From Treponema sp. (lineage in GTDB: Bacteria; Spirochaetota; Spirochaetia; Treponematales; Breznakiellaceae): 64,000 nt of DNA. Each line of letters begins with the position of its first letter. The stretch's first letter is position 1. The DNA lies in assembly GCA_031260245.1 (NCBI GenBank), contig JAIRKH010000083.1, forward strand, positions 1 through 64,000, in the 5' to 3' direction. Both the position numbers and the translations under genes were made by a program. The notes beneath the pieces were generated by a model. That model made no database searches. It was given only the letters and a program-made list of their open reading frames with translations, and was not told the origin of the DNA. Shown piece after piece: positions 10,459 through 21,274 of this stretch.

Positions 10459-12729
10459 ATGGAGCGTGATATTAAGGCTCTGGTCAAACAGTTGACCATT
10501 GAAGAAAAAGTCGGGCTGTGCGGCGGAGAAGATTGGTGGCGTTTGCGGGCTGTGGAGCGTTTGGGCGTTCCCAGCGTGATGGTGAGCGACGGACCCCACG
10601 GCTTGCGTAAACAGAATGATAAGGCTGATCATCTGGGAGTGAACGACAGCATCAAAGCAGTGTGTTTTCCGTCCGCGTGCGCGACCGCGTCGTCTTTTGA
10701 CGAGGAATTGCTTTATAAGCTGGGAGAAGCCCTAGGCGAGGAGTGTCAGGCGGAGAACGTGTCTGTGATACTTGGACCCGCGATAAACATAAAACGGAGT
10801 CCGCTGTGCGGGCGTAATTTTGAATATATGTCCGAAGACCCGTTCCTTGCGGGGAAGAGCGCGGCCGCGTTTATCAAAGGCGTTCAGAGCAAGAACGTGG
10901 GAACGAGTTTGAAACACTTCGCGGTTAATAATCAAGAATTCTTCCGCACTACGGTCGATTCTGTCGTCGACGAGCGGACTTTACGGGAGATTTATCTTGC
11001 GGCGTTTGAAATAGCCGTTAAAGAAGCCCAACCGTGGACTGTTATGTGTTCCTACAACAAACTGAATGGTATTCACGCTTCGGAGCATCAGTGGTTACTT
11101 ACCAAGGTCCTGCGCGACGAATGGGGCTTTAAGGGATACGTGGTGAGCGACTGGTTCGCGGTCAGCGACCGCCCGGCCGCGCTTAACGCGGGTCTTGACC
11201 TGGAGATGCCTTATTCGGGCGGTCATAACGACGAGGCGCTTTTGGAGGCGGTCAAAGACGGTCGCGTGTCGGAAGCCGCTCTGGATGCGGCGGTCGAGCG
11301 TATATTGACCAAGGTCTTTGAATACGCGGATAACCGTATAAAGGCGGAATTCAACCTCGACGCCCACCACGCTATCGCCGCGGAAATCGAAAAAGAGAGC
11401 GCCGTTCTCCTTAAAAACGAAGGCAGTCCCGATAACGGCCTTTTACCGCTTAAAAAAGACCAGAAAATCGTATTTATAGGGGCGTACGCCGCAAAACCGC
11501 GCTTTCAGGGCGGGGGTAGTTCCCACATCAACGCGTACAAGGTGACGAGCGCGCTTGAAGCGGTAAAGGCGCGGGGCGTAGACGTCGCTTATGTTGAAGG
11601 CTTCCCAGCCGATAAGGACGTGGACGATCCATCGGCGCTCAAAGCTGCGGTTGAGGCCGCGAAACAGGCGGATGTCGCGGTCGTCTTCGCGGGATTGCCT
11701 GACGCCTTTGAAAGCGAAGGCTATGACCGGGATCACATGAGGCTACCGGATTGCCAGAACACGGTCATCGCCGCTGTCGCCGAGGCCCAGCCCAACGTCG
11801 TAGTCGTTCTGCACAACGGCTCGCCTGTGGAGGCGCCGTGGATAGGCGGCGTAAAGTCCGTACTGGAGCTGTACCTCGGCGGGCAGGCGGTCGGCGAAGC
11901 CGCGGTCGCCCTCCTGTTCGGCGAAGCGAATCCTTCGGGCAAGCTCGCCGAAACCTTCCCTCTACGCCTTGAAGACAACCCTTCCTATGAAAATTTTCCC
12001 GGAGACGGCAAAACCGCCCAGTATCGGGAAGGCGTTTTCGTGGGCTACAGGTATTACGACTACCGGAAGATGGACGCGCTTTTCCCGTTTGGGCATGGGC
12101 TTTCGTATACTTCGTTCAAATACGGGAATCTGAAAGTGGAAAAATCCGCGGTGGATTTTATTACGGGCGGCGAAACGCTCAAGGTAACAGTCGACATTAC
12201 CAATACCGGCAAGGTCGCGGGCAAAGAAACAGTTCAGCTCTACGTTGAGGACAAAACAGGCGCGGCTATCCGCCCGATACGCGAGCTTAAAGGCTTCGAT
12301 AAGGTAAGCCTCGCCCCCAGCGAAACCAAACAAGCCGTCTTCACGCTGGATAAACGTTCTTTCTCATGGTACAACGTAGAACTGGGAGACTGGTACTGCG
12401 AAACCGGCGATTATAAGATCGTTATCGGCGCGTCTTCCCGTGATTTGCGTCTTTCCGCAACGGTGAAGGTAACGTCCCACGTCAATCCGCCCTTCCATGT
12501 TGATTGGAACACGACGATTGACGCTCTCTTGAAAGATCCGCGTACCAGAGGGCTGACTTTGGAACTGAGCGACAAGCGTTTCGGCAACGGCCCGGCGCCG
12601 GAAGGCATAGCAAGCAAGTGGGCGGAACGCGGCTACCTCGAAGCGACTATGCGTAATCTCTATATGGTGATGGGCGTTCCCTACGAGGAAGTTGAAAAAA
12701 TAATCGAGGCGTTTAACAAGCTACTGTAG
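10459..12729 (+). CDS. Glycoside hydrolase family 3 beta-glucosidase-like
   Basis: VMVSDGPHGLRKQ...KHFAVNNQE...GFKGYVVSDWFAV...GGSSHINAYKVTSALEA...FPFGHGLSYTSFKYG; fibronectin-III-like C-terminus. Confidence 0.95.
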   Translation: MERDIKALVKQLTIEEKVGLCGGEDWWRLRAVERLGVPSVMVSDGPHGLRKQNDKADHLGVNDSIKAVCFPSACATASSFDEELLYKLGEALGEECQAENVSVILGPAINIKRSPLCGRNFEYMSEDPFLAGKSAAAFIKGVQSKNVGTSLKHFAVNNQEFFRTTVDSVVDERTLREIYLAAFEIAVKEAQPWTVMCSYNKLNGIHASEHQWLLTKVLRDEWGFKGYVVSDWFAVSDRPAALNAGLDLEMPYSGGHNDEALLEAVKDGRVSEAALDAAVERILTKVFEYADNRIKAEFNLDAHHAIAAEIEKESAVLLKNEGSPDNGLLPLKKDQKIVFIGAYAAKPRFQGGGSSHINAYKVTSALEAVKARGVDVAYVEGFPADKDVDDPSALKAAVEAAKQADVAVVFAGLPDAFESEGYDRDHMRLPDCQNTVIAAVAEAQPNVVVVLHNGSPVEAPWIGGVKSVLELYLGGQAVGEAAVALLFGEANPSGKLAETFPLRLEDNPSYENFPGDGKTAQYREGVFVGYRYYDYRKMDALFPFGHGLSYTSFKYGNLKVEKSAVDFITGGETLKVTVDITNTGKVAGKETVQLYVEDKTGAAIRPIRELKGFDKVSLAPSETKQAVFTLDKRSFSWYNVELGDWYCETGDYKIVIGASSRDLRLSATVKVTSHVNPPFHVDWNTTIDALLKDPRTRGLTLELSDKRFGNGPAPEGIASKWAERGYLEATMRNLYMVMGVPYEEVEKIIEAFNKLL

Positions 12730-12771
12730 GACGTAAAACGGCGGCGACTCTCAAAGAGCGCCGCGTCATAA

Positions 12772-13328
12772 GCGCCAGACACCGCTCATATGTCGCTCAT
12801 ATGTTGTCGCCGGGGATAGGCTCGTCTAACAAGTCAGATTGCCGATGTAGCCGGTGATATAAACTCCCAAACGCCCACTCCGCCGCCCGCTCCACTAACC
12901 CCGCCTTCACAGGATTTTCCGCAATGTATTCCTGCGTCCGTAAAAAGTTGTCTATCCCCCCGATTATTCGCGAGTAGAATCGCTCGCCCCACACATGCCC
13001 CTTCCGCCCGTGCGCCTTGTTCCACGCCTTCGCAAAATTACATTTTATCCACTGCATTATCTCCGATAGATTGCCGTCTTTACCCGGCTTTATCAAGAAA
13101 TGGATATGATTTCCCATGATACAGAAATCCCACAACTGGAAATGGAACTTCCGCTTGGCTTTTTTGACGAAAGAGAGGAATAATAGCTTGAATTGAGTTT
13201 CGAGCAGGCTCATGTCGTCGTGGTCTATTTTCGACGTAACGTGATACGTCGCTCCGTAGATAAGTATTCGTAAACTTCTCATATCTGTAATACGGGCTTG
13301 TCATGAGAATTGCTTCGGTGTCAGACAC
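12772..13328 (-). mobile_element. RAYT element copy B (left-end palindrome 13318-13328, degenerate right-end palindrome 12772-12782)
   Basis: Conserved left end GTGTCTGACACCGAAGCAATTCTCATGACAA before the transposase; degenerate right end GTGTCTGGCGC. Confidence 0.8.
12797..13282 (-). CDS. RAYT/TnpA_REP-like transposase, copy B
   Basis: [23 protein letters not shown]...[13 protein letters not shown]...[18 protein letters not shown]. Confidence 0.95.
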   Translation of the reverse strand: MRSLRILIYGATYHVTSKIDHDDMSLLETQFKLLFLSFVKKAKRKFHFQLWDFCIMGNHIHFLIKPGKDGNLSEIMQWIKCNFAKAWNKAHGRKGHVWGERFYSRIIGGIDNFLRTQEYIAENPVKAGLVERAAEWAFGSLYHRLHRQSDLLDEPIPGDNI

Positions 13329-13343
13329 TTTTTTATTTATGCG

Positions 13344-14297
13344 GTGTCAGACACGCGGAGTTTGCGGCTGACAGGCTTCGCCTGCCTGCTTGACAAAGAG
13401 GGAACGATTATTGATACTTTAAACGTGAATAGCGAAGATGTTACCTACATATACGTTACAAGTTGCGAACCGTCGCCGCCGAGCGGAGGCGTTTTCTCCC
13501 CCTCCGAGGCCTCCTACATTTGGGTAACGAGCCTTGACGAGCCGAAGGAAGAAGAGCCTCCTCTCGTTGAAAAGCATCTGCTTTCCATTACGAATCTCCA
13601 CAAACGATTCGGCAGAAAGGAAGTCGTTCACGGCGTCAGCTTTTCTATGCGTAATGGACAAGTGGTAGGACTTTTGGGACCAAACGGCGCGGGCAAGACC
13701 ACGACCTTCTATATGATAGTAGGCTTCTACCGCCCGACCATAGGCAAAGTAAGCATGGACAACGTTGACATAACCCGTAAGCCCATGTATAAACGGGCGC
13801 GGCAAGGCATCGCCTATTTGCCGCAAGAAGCGTCCATCTTCCGCAAACTCACCGTGGAGCAGAACATTTGGGCGATTCTCGAAAGCCGCCTAGACATCAA
13901 CTACAGACAAAAGAAACAGCGGCTCGAAGAGCTTCTCAACGAATTCGGCATCGCCCGCCTACGGAAACAACCCGGGCTGACCCTTTCCGGTGGCGAAAGA
14001 CGGCGTACCGAAATAGCCCGCGCCTTGGCGACCGAACCGAAATTCCTCCTCCTAGACGAGCCTTTCGCCGGCATAGACCCCATCGCGGTCTACGAAATCA
14101 AGCAAATTATCCGCAAGTTAGCCAAAAAAGGCATCGGCGTGCTCATCACCGACCACAACGTCCGCGATACCCTGGAGATTACCACCGAAGCCTTCATCAT
14201 CAACGCAGGCGTAATCGTCGCCCGCGGGGACAGAGAAGCTATCCTCAACAACGAAATGGTAAGACAGGTATATCTGGGAACGGAATTCAGAATGTAA
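13344..14297 (+). CDS. lptB: LPS export ABC transporter ATP-binding protein LptB; start uncertain (GTG inside a palindrome repeat)
   Basis: [53 protein letters not shown]...[17 protein letters not shown]...[16 protein letters not shown]...[11 protein letters not shown]; atypical ~75-aa N-terminal extension. Confidence 0.9.
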   Translation: MSDTRSLRLTGFACLLDKEGTIIDTLNVNSEDVTYIYVTSCEPSPPSGGVFSPSEASYIWVTSLDEPKEEEPPLVEKHLLSITNLHKRFGRKEVVHGVSFSMRNGQVVGLLGPNGAGKTTTFYMIVGFYRPTIGKVSMDNVDITRKPMYKRARQGIAYLPQEASIFRKLTVEQNIWAILESRLDINYRQKKQRLEELLNEFGIARLRKQPGLTLSGGERRRTEIARALATEPKFLLLDEPFAGIDPIAVYEIKQIIRKLAKKGIGVLITDHNVRDTLEITTEAFIINAGVIVARGDREAILNNEMVRQVYLGTEFRM

Positions 14298-14416
14298 GGA
14301 TAAGGCGGAACGCCTCCTCTTGAAACCTTTGGCGCGATTTGCTACACTAAAGTTGTTCTGTAATAACAGAAAAGTCTAGTAAAACGCCGTCCGTTTTACC
14401 TTATTTAGGAGCGAAA

Positions 14417-16843
14417 ATGCCGAAATATCCCTTTTTAGAAATAGAATCCAAATGGCAAAAATACTGGGAAGAGAACAAGACGTTCAAAGCGGAAGAAGAC
14501 CCCGCGATTCCCAAAGAAATGCGCCGCTATGTGCTTGATATGTTCCCCTATCCGTCCTCTCAAGGATTGCACGTGGGACATCCCGAAGGCTACACAGCCA
14601 CCGACATTTACTGTCGGTATCTCCGCGCCAACGGTTATAACGTCCTACACCCCATGGGCTTCGACGCATTCGGACTGCCCGCAGAAAATTACGCCATCAA
14701 GACCGGCGCGCATCCCGCGAAAACCACAGCCGCGAACATAGACAAGTTTCGCGCGCAAATCAAGGCGCTCGGCTTCTCCTACGATTGGGACAGAGAAGTC
14801 AGCACCTGCAACGCGGATTATTATAAATGGACCCAGTGGATATTCTTGAAACTGTTTGAGAAAGGGCTTGCCTATGAGAGCGACAGCCCTATAAATTGGT
14901 GTCCCTCGTGCAAGACGGGACTCGCCAACGAGGAAGTCAAAGACGGCGTATGCGAGCGTTGCGGCGCGAAAGTTACCCGCAAACGCATACGGCAGTGGAT
15001 TCTCAAGATTACCGCGTACGCGGAACGCCTCCTCGAAGACCTTGACGGGCTTGAGTGGCCCGAATCTGTCAAACTTATGCAGAGAAACTGGATAGGCAGG
15101 AGCGAAGGCGCGAGCGTATTATTCGTCGTAGACGGGTTCCCGGACAAGATAGAAATCTACACGACTCGTCCGGACACGCTTTTCGGCGTTACTTATATGG
15201 CGCTTGCGCCAGAGCATCCGCTCATTGAGAAGATAACGTCTCCCGCTCAAAGGGCGGCGGTTTCCGCCTACCTTGAGGAAGCCGCGAAAAAGAACGACCT
15301 TGAGCGCACCGACCTTGCCAAGACCAAGACAGGCGTTTTCTCCGGCGCTTTTGCGATTAATCCCGTGAACGGGGAGAAAGTCCCGATTTGGATAGCGGAT
15401 TACGTCCTGATTTCCTATGGGTCCGGGGCGATAATGGCCGTGCCTGCCCACGACGAGCGGGACTGGGAGTTCGCCAAGACCTTTGACTTGCCCATTCGTA
15501 CCGTGGTGATCGAGGAAAAAACGACGGACGCCAACGCGGAGCCAGTGGAATGTACCGCGGCGGACGGTTATTCGGTCAATTCAGGGCGATTTTCAGGACT
15601 GCCCACGGACCAAGCCAAGCGGCGCGTTACCGAATGGATTGAGGAGCAGGGCTGGGGTAAGAAGGCGATTAATTACAAGTTGCGAGATTGGATTTTCAGT
15701 CGGCAGCGTTACTGGGGCGAGCCGATACCGATAGTTCACTGCGAGAAATGCGGCGTCGTTCCTATACCGGAAGGCGACCTGCCCCTGCGCCTGCCGAACA
15801 TACGCTCCTACGCGCCCACCGGCACAGGCGAGTCTCCGCTTGCAGGCGTAACGGAGTGGGTCAACACTGTCTGTCCCAAATGCGGCGGCACGGCTAAACG
15901 GGAAACTAATACTATGCCCCAATGGGCCGGTTCCTGCTGGTATTACCTACGTTACCTTGACCCGAATAACCCAGACGCCTTCGCGGACAAAGATAAAATC
16001 GCCTATTGGTCGCCGGTAGACCTCTACGTTGGCGGCACGGAACACGCGGTTCTTCATCTACTTTACGCTCGTTTCTGGCACAAAGTCCTCTTTGATTTAG
16101 AGCTGGTCAACACGAAAGAGCCGTTTCAACGACTCGTCAATCAAGGCATGATTCTGGGCGAGGACAATCAGAAGATGAGCAAGAGCCGCGGCAACGTAGT
16201 CAATCCAGACAACGTTATCCGCGAATACGGCGCGGATTCCATGCGCGTCTACGAGATGTTCATGGGGCCGCTTGAGGTAAGCAAACCCTGGACCACCGCT
16301 GGTCTTGTGGGGGTTTCGCGCTTCTTGGAACGCCTGTGGAATATAGGCGAAAGGATTGGAGAGGGCGAAGCCAAGCCGCCGCTCCTCAAGTTGTTGCATA
16401 AGACCATAAAGAAGGTTTCCCAAGACACGGCGAACCTGAACTTCAACACGGCTATTAGCCAAATGATGGTATATTCCGGGGAGTTAGCCAAGCTGGAGAC
16501 GGTTCCGAGCGCGTTGTGGGAGCCGTTGGTCGTCATGCTTGGAGCTTACGCGCCGCATTTAGGCGAGGAGCTATGGATGAGGCTTGGACGCGCGGGGTCG
16601 GTATCCAAGGCGTCGTGGCCCGCATGGGACGAGGCGCTGATCGTGGACGACGAGACGACGGTAGTCGTGCAGGTGAACGGTAAGATTCGTGACAAGCTCG
16701 TGGTTCCGGTTGGAACGCCCAAGACGGAGCTTGAGAAGCTCGCGCTCGCCTCGCCCGCGGCGCGGAAGTGGCTCACGGGGCGGACGGTCAGGATTATCGT
16801 CGTGCCGGATAAGCTCGTAAACATCGTGTGTGAAGTCGTCTGA
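14417..16843 (+). CDS. leuS: Leucyl-tRNA synthetase
   Basis: [24 protein letters not shown]...[14 protein letters not shown]...[13 protein letters not shown]. Confidence 0.97.
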   Translation: MPKYPFLEIESKWQKYWEENKTFKAEEDPAIPKEMRRYVLDMFPYPSSQGLHVGHPEGYTATDIYCRYLRANGYNVLHPMGFDAFGLPAENYAIKTGAHPAKTTAANIDKFRAQIKALGFSYDWDREVSTCNADYYKWTQWIFLKLFEKGLAYESDSPINWCPSCKTGLANEEVKDGVCERCGAKVTRKRIRQWILKITAYAERLLEDLDGLEWPESVKLMQRNWIGRSEGASVLFVVDGFPDKIEIYTTRPDTLFGVTYMALAPEHPLIEKITSPAQRAAVSAYLEEAAKKNDLERTDLAKTKTGVFSGAFAINPVNGEKVPIWIADYVLISYGSGAIMAVPAHDERDWEFAKTFDLPIRTVVIEEKTTDANAEPVECTAADGYSVNSGRFSGLPTDQAKRRVTEWIEEQGWGKKAINYKLRDWIFSRQRYWGEPIPIVHCEKCGVVPIPEGDLPLRLPNIRSYAPTGTGESPLAGVTEWVNTVCPKCGGTAKRETNTMPQWAGSCWYYLRYLDPNNPDAFADKDKIAYWSPVDLYVGGTEHAVLHLLYARFWHKVLFDLELVNTKEPFQRLVNQGMILGEDNQKMSKSRGNVVNPDNVIREYGADSMRVYEMFMGPLEVSKPWTTAGLVGVSRFLERLWNIGERIGEGEAKPPLLKLLHKTIKKVSQDTANLNFNTAISQMMVYSGELAKLETVPSALWEPLVVMLGAYAPHLGEELWMRLGRAGSVSKASWPAWDEALIVDDETTVVVQVNGKIRDKLVVPVGTPKTELEKLALASPAARKWLTGRTVRIIVVPDKLVNIVCEVV

Positions 16844-16935
16844 CAGTTTGTGCCTGCGTCTGCGCTATTGACAGACCGCTCTAATGGGTAGATAATAAGA
16901 CGGTTCCCAAAACTAAAACCGAAAAGGAGCGAATT

Positions 16936-17736
16936 ATGATGAAAAAAACAAGCGTTTTATTGTTGACCGCGCTATTAATAGGGACTACAACCTACGGTCA
17001 GAGCGCGGACTGGACGGATTCTCCCTTTGGCGGAACCAACGTGGAGAAAGCCATGATACTATCCGACATGGCGTTGATGAAACTAAACGGACTCATTCCT
17101 ATGCGCTTCGCCAACGCCCTAGACGGACGACCCATACCTGGAGCTACGGTGAATATACCGGGCATAGGCGTCTTCATTACGGACGACAGGGGGATTATTT
17201 CTTTTCCCCAGCGGGAGGACGGCGCGTTTACTCTGGTCTTTAGCAAAGACGGCTTTATCACCACCTCCATCCCCTTCAAGATACAGGTTTCCACAGTGAT
17301 TAACAACTGGTTCTCCGTTTCGCCCGGTCTGGAAGGGGACTTCCGGTTTGTGTTGGATTGGGGGGAGAGACCCGCGGACTTGGACATTCACTTTGAGAAG
17401 GAAGGCGGGTATCACATCTCGTATAGGAATATGCGTTCCTTGACTGACGGGAGCGCGAAACTTGACAGGGACGATACCAGCGGGTATGGACCGGAGACCA
17501 TTACCGTGGAGCGCGCGGAAGCCGGTGGGCGTTATCGCCTCTACGTGATAGATTACACCAACCGCAACGTTCCGAACTCCGCGGCGCTGTCCCGTTCGGG
17601 AGCGACTATCCGAGTCTATCGCAACAACCAGTTGCTGGATACCTTCGTTTCGCCTACCGAGAATCTCGGTAATCGGTGGAACGTGTGCGAAATCGTCCAG
17701 AACCGAGTCGTCCCTGTGGGAACCATAGGGCGTTAA
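16936..17736 (+). CDS. Secreted protein with carboxypeptidase-regulatory-like and YfaP/DUF2135-like regions
   Basis: Signal peptide; PIPGATVNIPGIGVFITDDRGIISFP; LDWGERPADLDIHFEKEGGYHISYRN. Confidence 0.65.
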   Translation: MMKKTSVLLLTALLIGTTTYGQSADWTDSPFGGTNVEKAMILSDMALMKLNGLIPMRFANALDGRPIPGATVNIPGIGVFITDDRGIISFPQREDGAFTLVFSKDGFITTSIPFKIQVSTVINNWFSVSPGLEGDFRFVLDWGERPADLDIHFEKEGGYHISYRNMRSLTDGSAKLDRDDTSGYGPETITVERAEAGGRYRLYVIDYTNRNVPNSAALSRSGATIRVYRNNQLLDTFVSPTENLGNRWNVCEIVQNRVVPVGTIGR

Positions 17737-17770
17737 CGTCTGACATTGACTATTTTGGAAGGAATAATTT

Positions 17771-19510
17771 ATGAAAAAGGTATGTATTGCGCTGTTGGCG
17801 TTGGCGCTTGTCGGCGCGGCGTGGGCAAAGGACAGATTAGCTATTCTGCCCTTTACCGGCGGACAAGGAGAAGACGGCGAGACCATTGCGGAGCTGTTTT
17901 CATTTGAGAAAGAGATAAAAGCGGCTTTTGACCCAGTACCGCGCACTAGTATTAACACCGCGATACGGAACGAGCAGAGATTCCAAACGAGTTCGGGTAT
18001 GACGGACCCCGATACCATAGCCGCGCTCGGTAAACAGCTTGGGGCGCAGTACGTGGTTTCCGGGACGTTCACCGCGCTCGGCGGTCAGAAACTACTCGTC
18101 ATCGCTATTCTCAAGATAGACGAATTGCGACAGGTCGCTGGAGACGTCCAAACCTACAATAATATGAGCGAGATACGGGGCAAGCTGTCTGGTATGGCGA
18201 AAATCATAGTTGCGGCAAGTAAGAGAGACGCTTCGCGTTTGCCGCGACTTGCAACGCCGCCGGTGCGACTGTCGGAAGGCGCGAGCGAGCGGGAGGCGGA
18301 TACACTGGCGCAAATATTGGCGGTGTATCTGATACGAAGCAGGAAGTATGCGGTATACCCGCGCACCATGAGTCTTGAACAGGTACAGAAGGAGTACGGC
18401 AACCAATTCAGCGGCGACGTCGCGGACGAGTATCTACCCATATTAGGTAAAGGAAACAATCCACGACTGGTACTGGCGGTTGCGGGGCGAAAACTGGATG
18501 ATAATAATATGTTCAACGCGGCGATAATAAACCTCGTTACCGGAGTACAAGAAGTGGTCGCGACGGTTGACTATGAGAGCCTTGAAGATGGTATACAAGC
18601 AATGGAAGACCTAGCGCTTAAGCTGACTGGAAAGGAAAAACAGGTACAGGCGCGGATAGCCAAGGAAGAAGCCGCGCGAAAGAAGATGGGACAGGCAGGA
18701 AAGACGGCTGAAACTCGGACAAAATTTAACTACACCATAGGCGATGCGGAGACTTTTACTCGGTCAATCGCCGCTATTAATGCGGACAGCGCAGGCGGCG
18801 TTTATACTCTTACCCTGACTGGAAATTTTGTAATCAATCCTGTCGTCTTTACCAGTAACGCGGTCAAGACCATCGAAATTAGAGGAGACAGTTCTACCCG
18901 TACTCTTTGGAATAACGGCGGCGGCGCGTTGTTTACCACGCCAAGGGGTATAACATTGGCGTTAGGCAATAATATTACCTTGAATGGTAATAATAAAGCG
19001 GCGCCGATCGTGTCTGTAAAGAGTGGAACACTAACCATGAGAGTCGGCTCAGTGGTGCGCGGCGCTCGACAGCGCGGCGTGTCTGTGGAAAATGGCTTGT
19101 TTATGATGGAAGGTGGAACCATAAGTGGGAATAACGGCGGCGTATCTGTCTTTGACGGCGGACGTTTCACCATGTCAGGCGGGACTATAAGCGAGAATAA
19201 GGCAACAAGCGACGAGGGTGGTGGCGTATCAGTGAGAAATGGCAATTTCACTATGACCGGCGGAATCATAAGCGGGAATTCTGCTAATAATTCCTACTAT
19301 GAATACTACGGATATGGGGGTGGCGTATTTATCTCTGACGGAAGCTTTATCAAGAGCGGCGGCGGGACTATCGACGCTACCAACTCGGCGACAAGAGGAA
19401 GAGTGGTATATATAAAGAGCAACAATGGCGATAAACAACGCAACAACGTCGCGGGTCCAAGCGTGAACCTCGACAGCAGGGTAAACGGCGCGACGGGCGG
19501 ATGGGAGTAG
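17771..19510 (+). CDS. Secreted protein: CsgG/LpoB-like N-terminal domain fused to right-handed beta-helix repeats
   Basis: Signal peptide, KDRLAILPFTGGQGEDG...LGAQYVVSGTFTALGGQKLLV, then repeats FTMSGGTISENKA / FTMTGGIISGNSA / FMMEGGTISGNNG. Confidence 0.75.
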   Translation: MKKVCIALLALALVGAAWAKDRLAILPFTGGQGEDGETIAELFSFEKEIKAAFDPVPRTSINTAIRNEQRFQTSSGMTDPDTIAALGKQLGAQYVVSGTFTALGGQKLLVIAILKIDELRQVAGDVQTYNNMSEIRGKLSGMAKIIVAASKRDASRLPRLATPPVRLSEGASEREADTLAQILAVYLIRSRKYAVYPRTMSLEQVQKEYGNQFSGDVADEYLPILGKGNNPRLVLAVAGRKLDDNNMFNAAIINLVTGVQEVVATVDYESLEDGIQAMEDLALKLTGKEKQVQARIAKEEAARKKMGQAGKTAETRTKFNYTIGDAETFTRSIAAINADSAGGVYTLTLTGNFVINPVVFTSNAVKTIEIRGDSSTRTLWNNGGGALFTTPRGITLALGNNITLNGNNKAAPIVSVKSGTLTMRVGSVVRGARQRGVSVENGLFMMEGGTISGNNGGVSVFDGGRFTMSGGTISENKATSDEGGGVSVRNGNFTMTGGIISGNSANNSYYEYYGYGGGVFISDGSFIKSGGGTIDATNSATRGRVVYIKSNNGDKQRNNVAGPSVNLDSRVNGATGGWE

Positions 19511-19524
19511 GGAACGATGAGCAG

Positions 19525-19614
19525 GTGTCAGACAACGATGGCGTGGTGTCAGACACTACGCGGACTGGTACGGGGCGGGTCTATAGGGCGGACGGAAGCG
19601 CAGGTGTCAGACAC
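19525..19614. repeat. Palindrome cluster: GTGTCAGACAA (19525-19535), GTGTCAGACAC (19546-19556, 19604-19614)
   Basis: Direct sequence match downstream of the beta-helix gene. Confidence 0.85.
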
Positions 19615-19947
19615 CGTTGGATGGAGCGTCGATGGGACGGAGCGATTGCGTCCACGATAACGGCGGAGAATAGGGCGACGTCTGATGATATACTGCGCCG
19701 TCTTGCGGAGAGCGGAGGAGCGGGTCTCCAGCGTAGGGGCGTGGCGCAAAGTAGTTGCGAGCCGACCTCCGTTATGGAAAGCCCTGTCTATTGCGAAGTC
19801 GTTTAACAGATTCCGCCTGTTAAATGAAACCTACACCCGAGCTTTGATTGGCGCATTTGGGGACTTGCATAAATTCTTGCTTTATTGTAAGCTCATAGAA
19901 AATTTGCGCTGGAGGCGGAAGTTCCGTGTCCAGCATCGGAGTGATTA

Positions 19948-20313
19948 ATGAGTGTTCTTGGAACGATTTTATTGGTCTTTTTTATTATTACGGCGGTTCT
20001 CTTGGTGTTGTTAGTGTTGGTGCAGGATGAAGAGGGCGACAGTTTAGGCGGTATTTTTGCAGGCGGAAGTGCTTCGGCTTTCGGATCGCGGTCGGGTAAT
20101 ATCCTGACGCGAGTTACTTCCGTATTGGGCGCCTTGTTTCTGGTTTTGAGTCTGGGACTGGCGCTGGTGAACAAGACTTCAAATGGAAGCGGAGTGGAAG
20201 CCGCGGGCAGACAGCTTTCAACGGAGCAAAAGGGAAATTCGTGGGTTGATGAGGAAATCAGTGGAGAAGCCCTTGAATCTTCGCCTCCGTCCGAAGAGCA
20301 GTTGATCGATTGA
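19948..20313 (+). CDS. secG: Preprotein translocase subunit SecG
   Basis: LLVLLVLVQDEEGDSLGGIFAGGSASAFGSRSGNILTRVTSVLGALFLVLSLGLA. Confidence 0.93.
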   Translation: MSVLGTILLVFFIITAVLLVLLVLVQDEEGDSLGGIFAGGSASAFGSRSGNILTRVTSVLGALFLVLSLGLALVNKTSNGSGVEAAGRQLSTEQKGNSWVDEEISGEALESSPPSEEQLID

Positions 20314-20326
20314 ACGGAGGGCTGAA

Positions 20327-20797
20327 ATGTTGCTGAATGAAATGTTCCCTCCAGACCTCATCAAGGTTGGTTTAGATGCGGACGATAAAGATGAGGCTTT
20401 CGAGGAATTGGTCGATGTCTTCTGTAGTCGTCGAAACTTCAACGGGCGGAGTGAAATACTCGAAAGCCTACGTAAACGCGAGAAGCTTATGTCGACCGGC
20501 ATACAGAAAGGTATCGCCATTCCACATGGGAAAATAGACAGTCTTGACGACCTTTACGGAGTAATGGGGATCTCACGCAAGGGCGTCGACTACGAAGCGT
20601 TGGACGGCGGGCCGGTCCACCTCCTCTTCATGATACTGGTGCCGAAGAACTCGGAAAAACACCTGCGCGTCCTGCAACGGCTGGCTGAATTACTATCGAA
20701 TCCCCAGTTCTACAAAGATTTGACTGCGCAAAAAGACGCGGCCGTCGTAAGTGCGACGCTGAAGCGCTACGAGGACGACCTTATAGCGAAAGGATAA
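20327..20797 (+). CDS. PTS EIIA (fructose/nitrogen type) domain protein
   Basis: LRKREKLMSTGIQKGIAIPHGKID..; HLLFMILVPKNSEKHLRVLQRLAELLSN. Confidence 0.92.
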   Translation: MLLNEMFPPDLIKVGLDADDKDEAFEELVDVFCSRRNFNGRSEILESLRKREKLMSTGIQKGIAIPHGKIDSLDDLYGVMGISRKGVDYEALDGGPVHLLFMILVPKNSEKHLRVLQRLAELLSNPQFYKDLTAQKDAAVVSATLKRYEDDLIAKG

Positions 20798-20886
20798 GGA
20801 AGCGGAGTTTCGTTACTGATAGCGCTTGAAACGACAGCTAACAAAAACTACTCGCTATTCCGACCCTTAAAGTAAGAAGGAATATA

Positions 20887-21186
20887 GTGGAAGACAAAGA
20901 CGTTCTCCATCACCTGTTGGAAATTGAGGCTGAAGCCGCGTCTTTGGTAAACGACGCGGCAGTAGAAGCAGATAGACGCATAGCTTCGGACGAAAAACAG
21001 AATCGTCTGCGTTACGAAGAGCAATTCGCAAAGGCGTCAGCGGAGTGCGAAGCGAAGTATAACGATGATATGTCCGCTGTGAAAGTTTCCTACCAACAGG
21101 AGCTTGACGTCTTCCGCCGTGGTTTGGACTACATAAAGGAAGATAAGGACGGTTTTAACCGCCTGATGGAAAGTTTTCTCTTTTAA
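20887..21186 (+). CDS. Putative V-type ATPase stalk (H/G/E-like coiled-coil) subunit
   Basis: Short coiled-coil protein immediately upstream of subunit C; identity partly from gene order. Confidence 0.55.
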   Translation: MEDKDVLHHLLEIEAEAASLVNDAAVEADRRIASDEKQNRLRYEEQFAKASAECEAKYNDDMSAVKVSYQQELDVFRRGLDYIKEDKDGFNRLMESFLF

Positions 21187-21274
21187 GGAGGATGGGAATA
21201 GTTGGAGCAGGGTCGCTGTTGAGAACTTAGCGATAACTTTTAATTAGCGACCCAATTCTTAACTTCCGAAAAAC

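Noticed and set aside
13080-13328. Conserved alternative-frame ORF at RAYT left ends ([31 protein letters not shown]..)
   Set aside because: Seen at copies B and C, but it is simply the conserved element left end read in another frame, with a start inside the palindrome or an artificial start and no independent coding support.
14298-14416. T-box or leader riboswitch upstream of leuS
   Set aside because: The spacer is short and no T-box core sequence was recognised.
19501-19806. 101-aa ORF downstream of the beta-helix gene
   Set aside because: Composed largely of GTGTCAGACAC repeats and flanking low-support sequence; not a credible gene.
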